51,654 nt of DNA from Akkermansia sp. (lineage in GTDB: Bacteria > Verrucomicrobiota > Verrucomicrobiia > Verrucomicrobiales > Akkermansiaceae), in contig JALFWB010000017.1 of the NCBI GenBank assembly GCA_022787425.1, positions 1 through 51,654 on the forward strand, given 5' to 3'. Position 1 is the stretch's first letter, and every line of letters starts with the position of its first letter. Positions 16,620 to 26,052 of the stretch are shown here, in pieces. Position numbers and translations under genes: made by a program. Below the pieces are notes generated by a model. That model was given only the letters and a program-made list of their open reading frames with translations. It was not told the DNA's origin and made no database searches.

Positions 16620-17600
16620 ATGAAGGTAAGTCGATTACTTCTTTCGTTGGTGCTTCCTCTCGGTATGGTCAGTTGCCAAACGTCTCTCCAGAAGGCGGCT
16701 GCGAATGGTCAGACGAAGAGGGTAGAACAGATCATTGCCAAGGGTGTGAATGTCAATACGGTGGACAGTGAAGGGTGGCTTGCCCTCAGCCGAGCTGCCG
16801 CTAATGACCGAGTGGAGGTTATTCAAACGCTACTGAACCATGGGGCCAACCCAAACATGGCGAACAGCAATGGGTGGACGCCTCTGCATGCTGCTGCAAG
16901 GGAGGGGCGCAGTGCTGCTGCATCGGCCTTGCTTGCCCGAGGAGCTCAGGTCAACATTGTTACCCCGGATGGCTGGACACCGCTGATGTTTGCCGCTGTG
17001 AACGGATATACAGGGGTTGCTCGGGTTCTGCTTGATCATGGTGCGGGTGTCAACATCAAGTCGAATAATGGCGATGCGGCCTTGGATTTGGCTGCGGACA
17101 AGAATCGAGAGGCCATGGTGCAGCTGCTCATTCAACGCGGGGCTAATGTCAACTCGACCGACAGGAAAGGGAAGACAGCTGCGGATTACACCGAGAGCAA
17201 CAACATCCTGATCATGTTGAAGAATGCCGGCGCAAAGATCCCGGCCCGTGATCTGGCACCCTCTTCGATTGCTTGGAAGGTGGTTGAGCTGCAGGGTGTT
17301 CTCAACCGATCTGTTGTATCTTTCTCGATCGGAAGTCGCCTTGAGCCCGGGGCCAGCAGCTATAACTGGAATGGTGTAACCGATGCATACACAAATTATT
17401 TCGAGTACACCAAGACGGGGGCCCAAACTGCAACCATACGTACCGGTCATGGGGCCCAGTATTCCACGACACTCTCTTTGGTGTTTGATACCCCCTCCTC
17501 CGGCAGGATTGTAAAGGAGGTGTACGAGGGGATGAATCCGACTACCTTTAACGAGGAGACGAAGGTTCGTAGACCGAACACGCCGTTCCGCATCCGCTGA
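16620..17600 (+). CDS. Ankyrin-repeat lipoprotein
   Basis: 326 residues. Lipoprotein signal with lipobox GMVSC (Cys about residue 19). Five to six ankyrin repeats follow (about 22-205), with typical GWTPLHAAAREG and GANVNSTDRKGKTAADY turns. Residues 215-326 form a separate beta-rich C-terminal domain (for example SVVSFSIGSRLEPGASSYNW and TTLSLVFDTP) that I do not recognise and that may bind a ligand at the cell surface. A promoter with almost no leader precedes it. The neighbouring convergent gene also encodes ankyrin repeats, so the two may share a function in the envelope. Confidence 0.85.
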   Translation: MKVSRLLLSLVLPLGMVSCQTSLQKAAANGQTKRVEQIIAKGVNVNTVDSEGWLALSRAAANDRVEVIQTLLNHGANPNMANSNGWTPLHAAAREGRSAAASALLARGAQVNIVTPDGWTPLMFAAVNGYTGVARVLLDHGAGVNIKSNNGDAALDLAADKNREAMVQLLIQRGANVNSTDRKGKTAADYTESNNILIMLKNAGAKIPARDLAPSSIAWKVVELQGVLNRSVVSFSIGSRLEPGASSYNWNGVTDAYTNYFEYTKTGAQTATIRTGHGAQYSTTLSLVFDTPSSGRIVKEVYEGMNPTTFNEETKVRRPNTPFRIR

Positions 17601-17626
17601 GCCAATAGGAACCTTCCACAAAATGA

Positions 17627-17658
17627 GGGCGAGGGGAGTGTACTTACTCCCTTCGCCC
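17627..17658. terminator. Shared hairpin between convergent ankyrin genes
   Basis: GGGCGAGGGGAGT (17627-17639) pairs with ACTCCCTTCGCCC (17646-17658), 13 bp with one G-T wobble and a 6-base loop, located between two convergent stop codons. Confidence 0.65.
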
Positions 17659-17707
17659 ATGTGTCTTCTCGGCAGGAAGTACTCCGTGCCGGAATGAGGT
17701 TGAACAA

Positions 17708-19570
17708 CTATCTTCTGCTCGCCTGTGCCTGCTTGATCCACTTCCGCACAATGGGGCCTTTCACCCGGTCGTCACCCACGCAGACATAAGGAGTAGCACC
17801 ATTCTTGGCCCGGGCGTTCAGGTCGGCTCCGTTTGCCACCAGCCACTGAACGAGCTCAAGATCACAGATGGCGCAGGCGTTATGGAGCGCGGTCGTGTTG
17901 TTTCGGGCGGCATCCAGTCGCGTATCAATGGGGGCGCCATTGGCAATTTTCTGCAGAAGCTCGATGACTCGCTTCTGGTAAGCTCGCTCCAGGGAGCCGC
18001 TGAAGTAGAGCCCTTGCACCCGCGCGAGCTGCTGCCGGGCCCCGGCCGCCAAAGAGCTGCTACTCGTAGCGACAGGCTGCGGTGTAGGCCGTGAAACGGA
18101 TGAGGGATTGGCCTGTGCTTGCTTGATCCACTTCCGCACAATGGGCCCCTTCACCCGGTCTTCACCCACGCAGACGTAGGGAGTAGCACCATTCTTGGCC
18201 CGGGCGTTCAGATTGGCTCCGTTTGCCACCAGCCACTGAACGAGCTCAAGATTGCAGATGGCGCAGGCGTTATGGAGCGCGGTCGTATTGTTGCGAGCCG
18301 CGTCCAATCGTGTATCAATGGGGGCTCCGTTGGCAATTTTCTGCAGAAGCTCGATGACTCGCTTCTGGTAAGCTCGCTCTAGGGAGCCGCTGAAGTAGAG
18401 TCCCTGCACCCGCGCGAGCTGCTGCCGGGCCCCTTCTTCAATAGAAGGTGCAGACGGTGCCTCGTCCGGGGGTGTCGGCCGATCGCTTTCAGGTGTCCCG
18501 CCGAGCAGCCTGATTGTCTCGGTATCATCGGAGCGTTGCGCTGCCTCCAAGGCTGTCGCCCCGGTACTGTCCTCAACGTCCTTCCTTGCCCCGTTGTCCA
18601 ACAGGAGCTTGACCATATCGGCCTTCCCCTCCCCGGCTGCTGCGATGAGCGCGGTGGTGCCCTCCGTGTCCCGTTCATTCGGGTAGATGCCGCATTCAAG
18701 CAGTCTAAGAACAATATCTTTATAGCCATGCCGAGCGGCAGCAGTGAGGGCGCAGAGTGCGTCCTCATCACACTGAAGACGAGGGTTTCCTTTCTTCTCC
18801 AGGAGGTAATTGAGCAAGGGTAAGTCATTGTTTACCGCTGCCTGTTTAAGAGATGAGTCGGCCCCATTCGGTTCGTTGATGAGCTCTGCCGGTCTGAAGA
18901 GATTCCATCCCTCTACAGTCTGAGAGATTTCAGCATCGCTTCTGTCGGTTCCGCAAACAGCGATGGCTCGTTCGCTGCCGGCTTCGGCGGCTTGTCGTAA
19001 ATAGGAGAGGGCACTTGCTCGGTCAGCGCCCAGCCCCAAGAAACCCTTGAGCCTGAGAAGGGCCATCTCGCACAGAGCTTCCGGCGAGCGAGCGTCGATG
19101 CCTTGCTGCAGAAAGCGAATTGCTTGCTCATTGTTCTTGTCCACGCCGCATCCATCACGGTACATGGCATACATGCAGAGATAGGCCTTCTCACATCCAT
19201 TTGAGGCGGCGCGTCGGAAGTAATCGATGGCGCTTAGGTAATCCTTGCTTTGCCCAACCCCGGCGCAGAGGCAGGCTCCCCATAAGAGCTGCGCCTCCGG
19301 ATGCTTTTTTTGGACGGCTTTGTTCAGGAGTTCGGTGCCAGCCTGTATATCTCTTGGGGCCGGTTCGTTGCCCCGAAAATAAATTTTGGCAAGCTCCGTC
19401 TGTGCCTCAGCATCGCCTTTCTCGGCGGCTTCCCGGAGGCTATCCGTAGAAACAAGTGCCTCGATGGAGTTCCGGGGTTCGGGGTCCGTGGTTTGAGCTG
19501 CCCCCTGTGCGAGGAGGAGGCTCGCCCCCGCAAGGAATACCGGAACGAATACGATGAATGGCGCTTTCAT
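17708..19570 (-). CDS. Secreted Sel1/ankyrin repeat protein with duplicated module
   Basis: 620 residues with a signal peptide (MKAPFIVFVPVFLAGASLLL...). Residues about 45-205 contain Sel1-like repeats (ALSYLRQAAEAGSERA). About 235-365 contain ankyrin repeats (TALIAAAGEGKADMVKLLLD). Two nearly identical modules of about 110 residues follow, joined by a Ser/Pro/Thr linker. Each runs from GARQQLARVQGLYFSGSLER to VRKWIKQAQA and contains one and a half ankyrin units (TALHNACAIC.LELVQWLVAN). The module is novel to me and has conserved Cys residues. Sel1 and ankyrin units mediate protein-protein binding, so this is probably a periplasmic or surface scaffold. Confidence 0.85.
   Translation of the reverse strand: MKAPFIVFVPVFLAGASLLLAQGAAQTTDPEPRNSIEALVSTDSLREAAEKGDAEAQTELAKIYFRGNEPAPRDIQAGTELLNKAVQKKHPEAQLLWGACLCAGVGQSKDYLSAIDYFRRAASNGCEKAYLCMYAMYRDGCGVDKNNEQAIRFLQQGIDARSPEALCEMALLRLKGFLGLGADRASALSYLRQAAEAGSERAIAVCGTDRSDAEISQTVEGWNLFRPAELINEPNGADSSLKQAAVNNDLPLLNYLLEKKGNPRLQCDEDALCALTAAARHGYKDIVLRLLECGIYPNERDTEGTTALIAAAGEGKADMVKLLLDNGARKDVEDSTGATALEAAQRSDDTETIRLLGGTPESDRPTPPDEAPSAPSIEEGARQQLARVQGLYFSGSLERAYQKRVIELLQKIANGAPIDTRLDAARNNTTALHNACAICNLELVQWLVANGANLNARAKNGATPYVCVGEDRVKGPIVRKWIKQAQANPSSVSRPTPQPVATSSSSLAAGARQQLARVQGLYFSGSLERAYQKRVIELLQKIANGAPIDTRLDAARNNTTALHNACAICDLELVQWLVANGADLNARAKNGATPYVCVGDDRVKGPIVRKWIKQAQASRR
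17721..18433 (-). repeat. Tandem 323-bp near-identical duplication inside the Sel1/ankyrin gene
   Basis: 17721-18043 and 18111-18433 align base for base at a 390-bp (130-codon) offset with few substitutions, several of them synonymous. This points to a recent in-frame duplication. The 67-bp linker between copies encodes a low-complexity Ser/Pro/Thr segment. Confidence 0.9.
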
Positions 19571-19950
19571 GTCTATTGTATATTTTTTTGCCGTTCTCCG
19601 GATGTGAGTTTAACTCATTGCTCCCTCTTCTGTCAAGCATGAAGAGATTTCCCACTCAAATCTCTTTATGGCGTCATGATGGCGCGCATCGAGATGAGAT
19701 GATGCTCCACTTCCGCTTTTCCGATGGAGGCGTGGGTGATGTCTCTGCCTACGGAATTTGATACTGAGACCCATGTAAACCATTGATGCTCAATGATTTA
19801 CGCCGCTTTTTAGAGGAAAAAGGAATCTCAAGAGATTCTTCTTGTTAGAGGAATAATCTCACATTTTAGTAGATAAAAATCGTGTTTTTCTCTTGACTCG
19901 GCATTCAAAAAGCTGTAGGATGAGGGGCGACCGAACAAGGTCAGAGTGTT
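19571..19950. other. Intergenic region between divergent repeat-protein and PEP-CTERM genes
   Basis: No gene is supported here. It contains TACAAT on the minus strand at 19575-19580 (possible -10 for the Sel1/ankyrin gene, 4 bases before its ATG), an inverted repeat CATTGA-TGC-TCAATG at 19781-19795, and an imperfect GAGATT...AATCTC pair near 19830-19860. On the plus strand TTGACT (19893-19898) with TAGGAT (19916-19921) at 17-base spacing is a plausible promoter for the PEP-CTERM gene. Confidence 0.5.
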
Positions 19951-20685
19951 ATGAAGAGTACATTATTCACGATTGTTTTGGTGGCTGTCAGCTCGATGGC
20001 CATGGCGGACATTACCTACATCAGCAACGCCGGAAACACACCGCATGTTATCAACAGCTCTACGGACATTACATGGGTAGGGAGCGGGGCACTGAGCAGC
20101 TCAGTGAAGGATGTTGTATTGCCTACTGAGTCGAATGTTACCAAGACTTTTACACCCACCGATTATACAAACTCTGCAACTTTCGGCAATACGAACGTGG
20201 GAAAAGGTGGTTCGTGGACCTATACCCTCACCTTCGATATTGCTTCCATAGCAGAGGAAAAGAGTATCACTCAAATCGACATTGACTTCCTCTCTGCGAA
20301 TTCATACGGAAAGCCGCAGAATAACGTAAACGGCTTCGATGCAACGATCACCCTGAGCTCCAATGGCTCATCCCTGTACAGTTCACCAAATAAGCTGATT
20401 GTGACAAGTATGGGGAATAATAAATCCTCAAGCTCGGCTTACGAATCAGATAACATCACTCTCACAAAAGATGCATCCTATAATCAGTTTTCTATCACCG
20501 GGCTCGACCTGGCTGCGGGAAGCTATGAGCTTACCATTTCCTTCTCACAAAGTAGGTATACAGGAGGCGTCTTCGCCGGGGTGGGCAACATTGCCCTGCA
20601 TACAGATGTCCCGGAGAGCAGCACGGCTGTACTTTCTCTGCTGGCTGTGGTGGGCTTAGTAGCTCGGAGAAGGCGGAGAGCCTGA
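19951..20685 (+). CDS. PEP-CTERM-type secreted protein
   Basis: 244 residues. The N-terminal signal peptide is MKSTLFTIVLVAVSSMAMA. The body is beta-rich and Ser/Thr/Asn-rich (about 20-215), consistent with an extracellular adhesive or matrix protein. The C-terminus is a classic sorting tail: VPESSTAVLSLLAVVGLV and then an ARRRRRA basic cluster, i.e. motif, single membrane helix and Arg cluster. The motif reads P-E-S instead of the canonical P-E-P, as is common in Verrucomicrobiota. In this family an exosortase cleaves the tail and exports the protein to the surface or exopolysaccharide. No exosortase gene is in this window. Confidence 0.87.
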   Translation: MKSTLFTIVLVAVSSMAMADITYISNAGNTPHVINSSTDITWVGSGALSSSVKDVVLPTESNVTKTFTPTDYTNSATFGNTNVGKGGSWTYTLTFDIASIAEEKSITQIDIDFLSANSYGKPQNNVNGFDATITLSSNGSSLYSSPNKLIVTSMGNNKSSSSAYESDNITLTKDASYNQFSITGLDLAAGSYELTISFSQSRYTGGVFAGVGNIALHTDVPESSTAVLSLLAVVGLVARRRRRA

Positions 20686-20740
20686 GGGGTTGAAGCCCCG
20701 CCCCCGCATTCGACCTTGCCGAATCAATTGACTATGCACC

Positions 20741-22084
20741 TCAATCCTTGCGGTGCATGAGGTCGGCGGCGCGGGCGAAGAGGGCGTGGGGGGCGTTCTC
20801 AAGGACGTCGTCCTGAACCTCGGCAAGGAGGGCGGTGAGCATACGGCCGATGGAAGGCCCGGCGGGGACGCCCATGGACATGAGGTCATTGCCGTTGATG
20901 GCCAAGTCCTTGACCGAGAACGCCTTGGGGGCGGAGAGCACCTCATCCAGCAGCAGGGCGGCGTTGCGCATGGCCGCCTTCTTCTGCTCGCGTTCGTGCC
21001 CGGATTGGGCGGCTTGGTCGGCACTCTTGACGGAGAACAGCATCTGCACGATATCCAGCCCCAGGCGGCCGATGAGGCGGCGCATCCCGGCGGGGGTGGT
21101 GGGCCAAGCGCTATCGTGCTCGCGGACGAGGGTGCAGACGGTGTGGTGGGTCTCGTTGTCACTCTTGAGGCGTCGGAGGATGCGCCCTGCCATGCCGGCA
21201 CCCACCTCCGGGTGACCGTAAAAATGCCCCTTGTGCTTCACGGGGTCGTAACTGTAGCAGCCCGGCTTGGCGATGTCGTGCAGCAGCAGCGCCAAGCGTA
21301 TAGTGGCATCCCGCGGCGCGGCCTGAACGGCGTGGGCGGTATGCGTCCACACATCGTAGCAGTGGTGCGGGTTATTCTGCGCAAAGCCCACGGAGGGGGA
21401 CAGCTCCGGGATGATGGTGCAGAAGACCTCCGGGTAGGCCAGAAGCATGTTGAGCACCCCCTCCCCCGCCAGGATGCCCTTGAGCTCCGTGAAGATGCGC
21501 TCGGCGCTGATGTTGGCCAGCAGGTGCCGACAGCTACGGATGGCCTCCGAGGTGCTGCGCTCGATATCGAAACGGAAACGCGAGGCAAAGCGCAGGGCCC
21601 GCAGGATGCGCAGGCCGTCCTCCCGGAAGCGCGCCTCCGGCTCCCCGACGCAGCGAATCAGCCGGTCCGCCAAGTCCTGCTGTCCGCCGAAGGCATCCAC
21701 CAGCCCGCGCTCCGGGTTGTAGGCCATGGCGTTGATGGTGAAGTCCCGCCGCGCGAGGTCGTCCTCCAGCCTGCTGACGAAGGCCACGGACTCAGGGTGA
21801 CGGTTATCCTGATAATCTCCATCGATGCGATAGGTCGTCACCTCCACCGGCAGGTGAGAGACCATCACCGTGACGGTACCGTGCTGCAACCCCGTCTTGA
21901 TTACATGGAAACGCTTGAACGCCGCAAGAACCTGCTGCGGCGTGGCATCCGTGCACACATCCCAATCCTTCGGCTCGCGCCCCATGAGGGAATCCCTCAC
22001 GCAGCCGCCGACGACATAGGCCTCATAGCCCAAGGCGGTTAAACGGTCCGTAACGGTGCGAGCGTGGGGGGAAATCTGAATCAT
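20741..22084 (-). CDS. cca: CCA tRNA nucleotidyltransferase with HD domain
   Basis: 447 residues from the ATG at 22084; a TTG nine codons upstream is less likely. Head domain: VVGGCVRDSLMGREPKDWDV carries the nucleotide-binding GG and the first Asp pair of a class II nucleotidyltransferase, followed by RRDFTINAMAYNP and the neck RFREDGLRILRALRF that selects CTP/ATP. Then comes an HD domain (LLHDIAKPG, YGHPEVGAGMAGRIL). It adds or repairs the CCA end of tRNAs. This is consistent with the tRNA genes in this window that do not encode CCA. Some family members are poly(A) polymerases; the intact neck favours CCA addition. Confidence 0.93.
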   Translation of the reverse strand: MIQISPHARTVTDRLTALGYEAYVVGGCVRDSLMGREPKDWDVCTDATPQQVLAAFKRFHVIKTGLQHGTVTVMVSHLPVEVTTYRIDGDYQDNRHPESVAFVSRLEDDLARRDFTINAMAYNPERGLVDAFGGQQDLADRLIRCVGEPEARFREDGLRILRALRFASRFRFDIERSTSEAIRSCRHLLANISAERIFTELKGILAGEGVLNMLLAYPEVFCTIIPELSPSVGFAQNNPHHCYDVWTHTAHAVQAAPRDATIRLALLLHDIAKPGCYSYDPVKHKGHFYGHPEVGAGMAGRILRRLKSDNETHHTVCTLVREHDSAWPTTPAGMRRLIGRLGLDIVQMLFSVKSADQAAQSGHEREQKKAAMRNAALLLDEVLSAPKAFSVKDLAINGNDLMSMGVPAGPSIGRMLTALLAEVQDDVLENAPHALFARAADLMHRKD

Positions 22085-22179
22085 GGTCGGGATGGGGAAG
22101 TGAGGGGTCAAAACCGGGGGAGCGGCTGCAAGGAGCCGTTCCCCCGGCGGGTTAGAGTTAAAGCGCCATGCGCGGCGGG

Positions 22180-25100
22180 TTATTCACCCTTGGCGCCGGA
22201 GTAATCGATGGCAGCCAGGGCCTGGTAGAGGCGCCAACGGTGGGCGATGTCCGCCGTCTCCATATCCAGCAGGCGATCGAAGTTAGCCTTGTTCGCCTTA
22301 GCCAGCAGCTTGAAGCGGTTCTCCATCAACAGGGCCTCGCGGACGTCCATCTTGGGGGCCTTGCTCGTGATGGTGAGCGGGTTCTTGCCCTCCTTGATGC
22401 GGTCCGGATTGTAGTTGTAGAGCAACCAGCGGCCGCAATCCACGGCAGCCTTCTGGTGAGCGAGACCGTTGGCCATGTTGATACCGTGGTTGATGCACTG
22501 GCTGTAGGCGATGATGAGCGCCGGGCCGTCATAGGCCTCTGCCTCCAGCAGGGTCTTGAGGGTGTGCTCATCGTTAGAACCGAAGGCCACGGAAGCCACA
22601 TAGATGTTGCCGTAGGTCATGGCCATGTAGCCGATGTCCTTCTTCACCTGGTCCTTGCCCTTGGAAGCGAACTTAGCCACAGCCGAGCGCGGGGTGGACT
22701 TGGAGCACTGGCCGCCGGTGTTGGAGTACACCTCGGTATCAAGCACCATCACCTTCACGTTGCGGCCGGAAGCCAGCACATGGTCGAGACCGCCGTAGCC
22801 GATGTCGTAGGCCCAGCCGTCGCCGCCGAGGATCCACACGGACTTGCGCACCAGGTAACCGGCCTGTGCCTTGAGGGCCGCCAGCTCCGGGTCATCGCCG
22901 CAGGCTGCCTTGATGGCCTCCACGCTCTCGCGAACGCGGGTGACATCCGCCTCCGTCTTCTGCGGGTTGGCCAGCACATCTTCCACCAGCTGCTCGCCGA
23001 TCTTGCCGGCAGCGGCCTGCAGAAGCTCGGTAGCATACTGCTGCTTCTTGTCCAGCGACACGCGGAAACCGAGGCCGAACTCGGCGTTGTCCTCGAAGAG
23101 GCTGTTGGCCCAAGCCGGGCCGCGACCGTCCGCACCGTGGCTCCAGGGCGTGGTGGGCAGGTTGCCGCCGTAGATGGAGGAGCAGCCCGTGGCGTTGGCC
23201 ACCACCAAGCGGTTGCCGAAGAGCTGGGTGAGCATCTTGATGTAGGGCGTCTCGCCGCAGCCGGCGCAGGCACCGGAGAACTCGAAGAGCGGGCGCAGGA
23301 ACTGCACGTCCTTCACCTTCGCGGTGTCAACCACCTTCCGCTCCGGATCCGGCAGCTTCTCGAAGAACTTCCAGTTCTCGGCCTCCGGCTTCAGGGCCTT
23401 GGCGGCGGGGGTCATCGTCAGGCTGTTCGTCGGGCAAACCTTGGAGCAGAGCGTGCAACCCGTGCAGTCCGAGGCAGATACCTGGATGATGAACTTCTTG
23501 CCCTGCCAATCCTTGTGCATGCGGGAGGCATCAGCACTCTTGAAGGTCTCCGGGGCTCCCTCCAAGTCGGCCGGGTCGGCCATCTTGGCGCGGATAGCGG
23601 CGTGCGGGCACACCACGGTGCACTTACCGCACTGGATACAGGCCTTGGAGGTCTCCGTCTTCTCCGGAGCCCACACCGGAATCTCCAGTGCCAAGTCGCG
23701 CTTCTCGTACTGCGTGGTGCCGCTCGGGAAGGTGCCGTCCACGGGCATCTCGGATACCTTCACATCGTTACCGTTACCCTCGATGATGCGGCCCAGCACG
23801 TTGCGGACAAAGTCCGGAGCGTCGCCGTGCACGCAGGGCGGAATCTCATGGCCGGTGATGGTGGTACCCAGCGGCACCTCGTGCAGGTTCTCCAGCGTGG
23901 CATCCACGGCGGCGATGTTCTTGGCGACAACTTCCTCGCCCTTCTTGCCGTAGGTCTTCTTGATGGCCTCCTTGATGTAGCCGATGGCTTCCTCTGCCGG
24001 GATTACGCCGGAGAGCTTGAAGAAGCAGGTCTGCATGATCATGTTGATGCGGCCGCCCATACCCGTGGCCTTGGCCACCTTGAAGGCATTGATGCAGTAC
24101 ATCTTGATGTGCTTGTCCAGAATCTGCTGCTGCATGCGCGCCGGCAGGGAATCCCACACCTTGTCGGGCTCCACCGGGGTGTTCATGAGGAAGGTGGCGC
24201 CGTCCGCCGCGTTCTTCAGGAAGTCCAAGATGTTCAGCAGGCTGGGCTGGTGCAGCGCGATGAAGTTGGCGCTGTGGATGAAGTAGGTGCTGTGGATCGG
24301 GTGCGGGCCGAAGCGCAGGTGCGAGATGGTGGAGGAGCCGGACTTCTTGGAGTCGTACTCAAAGTAGCCCTGCACATACAGGTCCGTGTGCTTGCCGATG
24401 ATCTTGATGGCGTCCTTGTTGGCACCCACGGTGCCGTCCGAGCCCAAGCCGTAGAAGAGGCAGCGGGTCACCTCCGGGGCCTCGGTGGAGAAGCTCGGGT
24501 CGTAGGCGATGCTCTTGCCGGTCACGTCATCTTCAATGCCCACGGCAAAGCCCGTCATGGGCTTGTCCTTGGTCAGCTCATCGTACACGCCCTTGACCAT
24601 GGCGGGCGTGAAGTCCTTGGAGCCCAAGCCGTAGCGGCCGCCGACCACCACCGGCATCGGGAAGGGCAGCGTGCCGTTGATCTGGGCATCCGCAAGGGCC
24701 TGGATCACGTCCTGCAGCAGCGGCTCACCCTGGCTGCCCGGCTCCTTCGTGCGGTCCAGCACGGCGATCTTCTTAACGGTGGTGGGCAGAGCCGCAACCA
24801 GATCCTCCGCCGGGAAGGGACGATACAGGCGCACCTTCAGCACGCCGATGTCCTCCTTGAGGGCCTCCACGGTCTCCAGGCACGCCTCGGCACCGGAGCC
24901 CATGATGATGATGACGCGCGTGGCCGTCGGGCTGCCGATGTACTCCACCAAGTCGTAGTAGCGGCCGGTCAGGTCGCCGAATTTCTTCATGGTGTCCTTC
25001 ACAATGCCGGGGACGGCGTTGTAGAACTTGTTGACGGTCTCGCGGCCCTGGAAGTACACATCCGGGTTCTGAGCCGTGCCGCGGATGACGGGGGCATCCG

Positions 25101-25728
25101 GGTTCAGGCCGCGGGCATGGAATTCGTCCACGCGCTTCTGGCTGATGAGGCCGCGCAGGTGCTCGTCCGTGATGTCGGCAATCTTGCCCACCTCATGGGA
25201 GGTGCGGAAGCCGTCGAAGAAGTTGATGAAGGGCACGCGGCTCTCCAGCGTGGCCGCGTGGCAGATGGCTGCCATGTCCGGGGCTTCCTGCGTGGAGGCG
25301 CCGCACAGCATGGCAAAGCCCGTGGTGCGGCAGGACATCACATCGCTGTGGTCGCCGAAAATGGAAAGACCCTGGGCCGCAAGGGCTCGGGCCGCGATGT
25401 GGAAGACGCAGGGAATCAGCTCGCCCGCAATCTTGTACATGTTCGGGATCATCAACAGCAGGCCCTGGGAGGCCGTGAAGGTGGTGGCCAGGGAGCCCGT
25501 TTGCAGAGCACCGTGCACGGCACCTGCCGCTCCGGCCTCGCTCTCCATCTCCACGATGCTGGGGACCGTTCCCCAGAGGTTCTTGCGGTCCACGGCCGTC
25601 CAAGTCTCTGCCGATTCACCCATCGGAGAGGACGGGGTGATGGGGTAGATCGCGGCCACTTCCGAACAACGGTACGCCACGGAGGCTACAGCCTCATTGG
25701 CATCTATTGTGCTGTATGTAGTGCTCAT
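22180..25728 (-). CDS. nifJ: Pyruvate:ferredoxin (flavodoxin) oxidoreductase
   Basis: 1182 residues, the full single-chain form. It oxidises pyruvate with CoA to acetyl-CoA and CO2, passing electrons to ferredoxin or flavodoxin, a core step of anaerobic energy metabolism. Domain I: EVAAIYPITPSSPMGE. Domain III (gamma-like) in the middle. Two [4Fe-4S] clusters: CIQCGKCTVVCPHAAI and CTGCTLCSKVCPTNSL (about residues 690-760). TPP/proximal cluster region: FEFSGACAGCGETPY and NATGCSSIYGGNLPTTPW, then LGGDGWAYDIGYGG and DTEVYSNTGGQ. It is oxygen-sensitive. Codon bias is strong, implying high expression. It is followed on the same strand by the CCA enzyme, with a 95-base gap. Confidence 0.97.
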   Translation of the reverse strand: MSTTYSTIDANEAVASVAYRCSEVAAIYPITPSSPMGESAETWTAVDRKNLWGTVPSIVEMESEAGAAGAVHGALQTGSLATTFTASQGLLLMIPNMYKIAGELIPCVFHIAARALAAQGLSIFGDHSDVMSCRTTGFAMLCGASTQEAPDMAAICHAATLESRVPFINFFDGFRTSHEVGKIADITDEHLRGLISQKRVDEFHARGLNPDAPVIRGTAQNPDVYFQGRETVNKFYNAVPGIVKDTMKKFGDLTGRYYDLVEYIGSPTATRVIIIMGSGAEACLETVEALKEDIGVLKVRLYRPFPAEDLVAALPTTVKKIAVLDRTKEPGSQGEPLLQDVIQALADAQINGTLPFPMPVVVGGRYGLGSKDFTPAMVKGVYDELTKDKPMTGFAVGIEDDVTGKSIAYDPSFSTEAPEVTRCLFYGLGSDGTVGANKDAIKIIGKHTDLYVQGYFEYDSKKSGSSTISHLRFGPHPIHSTYFIHSANFIALHQPSLLNILDFLKNAADGATFLMNTPVEPDKVWDSLPARMQQQILDKHIKMYCINAFKVAKATGMGGRINMIMQTCFFKLSGVIPAEEAIGYIKEAIKKTYGKKGEEVVAKNIAAVDATLENLHEVPLGTTITGHEIPPCVHGDAPDFVRNVLGRIIEGNGNDVKVSEMPVDGTFPSGTTQYEKRDLALEIPVWAPEKTETSKACIQCGKCTVVCPHAAIRAKMADPADLEGAPETFKSADASRMHKDWQGKKFIIQVSASDCTGCTLCSKVCPTNSLTMTPAAKALKPEAENWKFFEKLPDPERKVVDTAKVKDVQFLRPLFEFSGACAGCGETPYIKMLTQLFGNRLVVANATGCSSIYGGNLPTTPWSHGADGRGPAWANSLFEDNAEFGLGFRVSLDKKQQYATELLQAAAGKIGEQLVEDVLANPQKTEADVTRVRESVEAIKAACGDDPELAALKAQAGYLVRKSVWILGGDGWAYDIGYGGLDHVLASGRNVKVMVLDTEVYSNTGGQCSKSTPRSAVAKFASKGKDQVKKDIGYMAMTYGNIYVASVAFGSNDEHTLKTLLEAEAYDGPALIIAYSQCINHGINMANGLAHQKAAVDCGRWLLYNYNPDRIKEGKNPLTITSKAPKMDVREALLMENRFKLLAKANKANFDRLLDMETADIAHRWRLYQALAAIDYSGAKGE

Positions 25729-25981
25729 GTTCTTGTGTATGCAGAATGTGTTTCCTCACTCGCCTGCAGGTGGCGCAGACGGGGTTTCGCTGCCCATAGC
25801 ATACACCTCCCACGCCCCCATTGCAACCCAAAAAGCCGCACTCACGCCTTTTTTCCTTCCCTCTCTTCTCCCACCCCACGCTTTTTTTCGGCTTTCCGCG
25901 TTTTTTGGCTTGCCAAGTGCCCTTCCCTGTGCTATCATCCGCCCGAACGGGCGTAGCCTTCGCGCTTTCAGCCCTTTCTTC

Positions 25982-26052
25982 GGTCTCGTGGTGTAACGGT
26001 AGCACTAGGGATTTTGATTCCCTCTGACTAGGTTCGAATCCTGGCGAGACTA
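25982..26052 (+). tRNA. tRNA-Gln (anticodon TTG)
   Basis: 71 bases fold as a cloverleaf. The acceptor GGTCTCG/CGAGACT has a G1-T72 wobble. The anticodon stem is AGGGA/TCCCT with loop TTTTGAT (anticodon TTG), and the T arm is CTAGG-TTCGAAT-CCTGG. The discriminator is A and no CCA is encoded. Confidence 0.92.

Noticed and set aside
19781..19795. Palindrome CATTGA-TGC-TCAATG as a mobile-element end together with 584-600
   Set aside because: Similar palindromes but flanking sequences do not match and no element lies between that would explain them; kept only as a possible operator-like repeat.
16620..20685. Ankyrin/Sel1/PEP-CTERM cluster as a phage tail or toxin locus
   Set aside because: Signal peptides and lipobox fit envelope proteins; no toxin, immunity or tail genes are present.
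22168..25956. 1262-codon open frame opposite nifJ
   Set aside because: Antisense to a full-length pyruvate:ferredoxin oxidoreductase with all cofactor motifs; the long frame is a by-product of strong codon bias.
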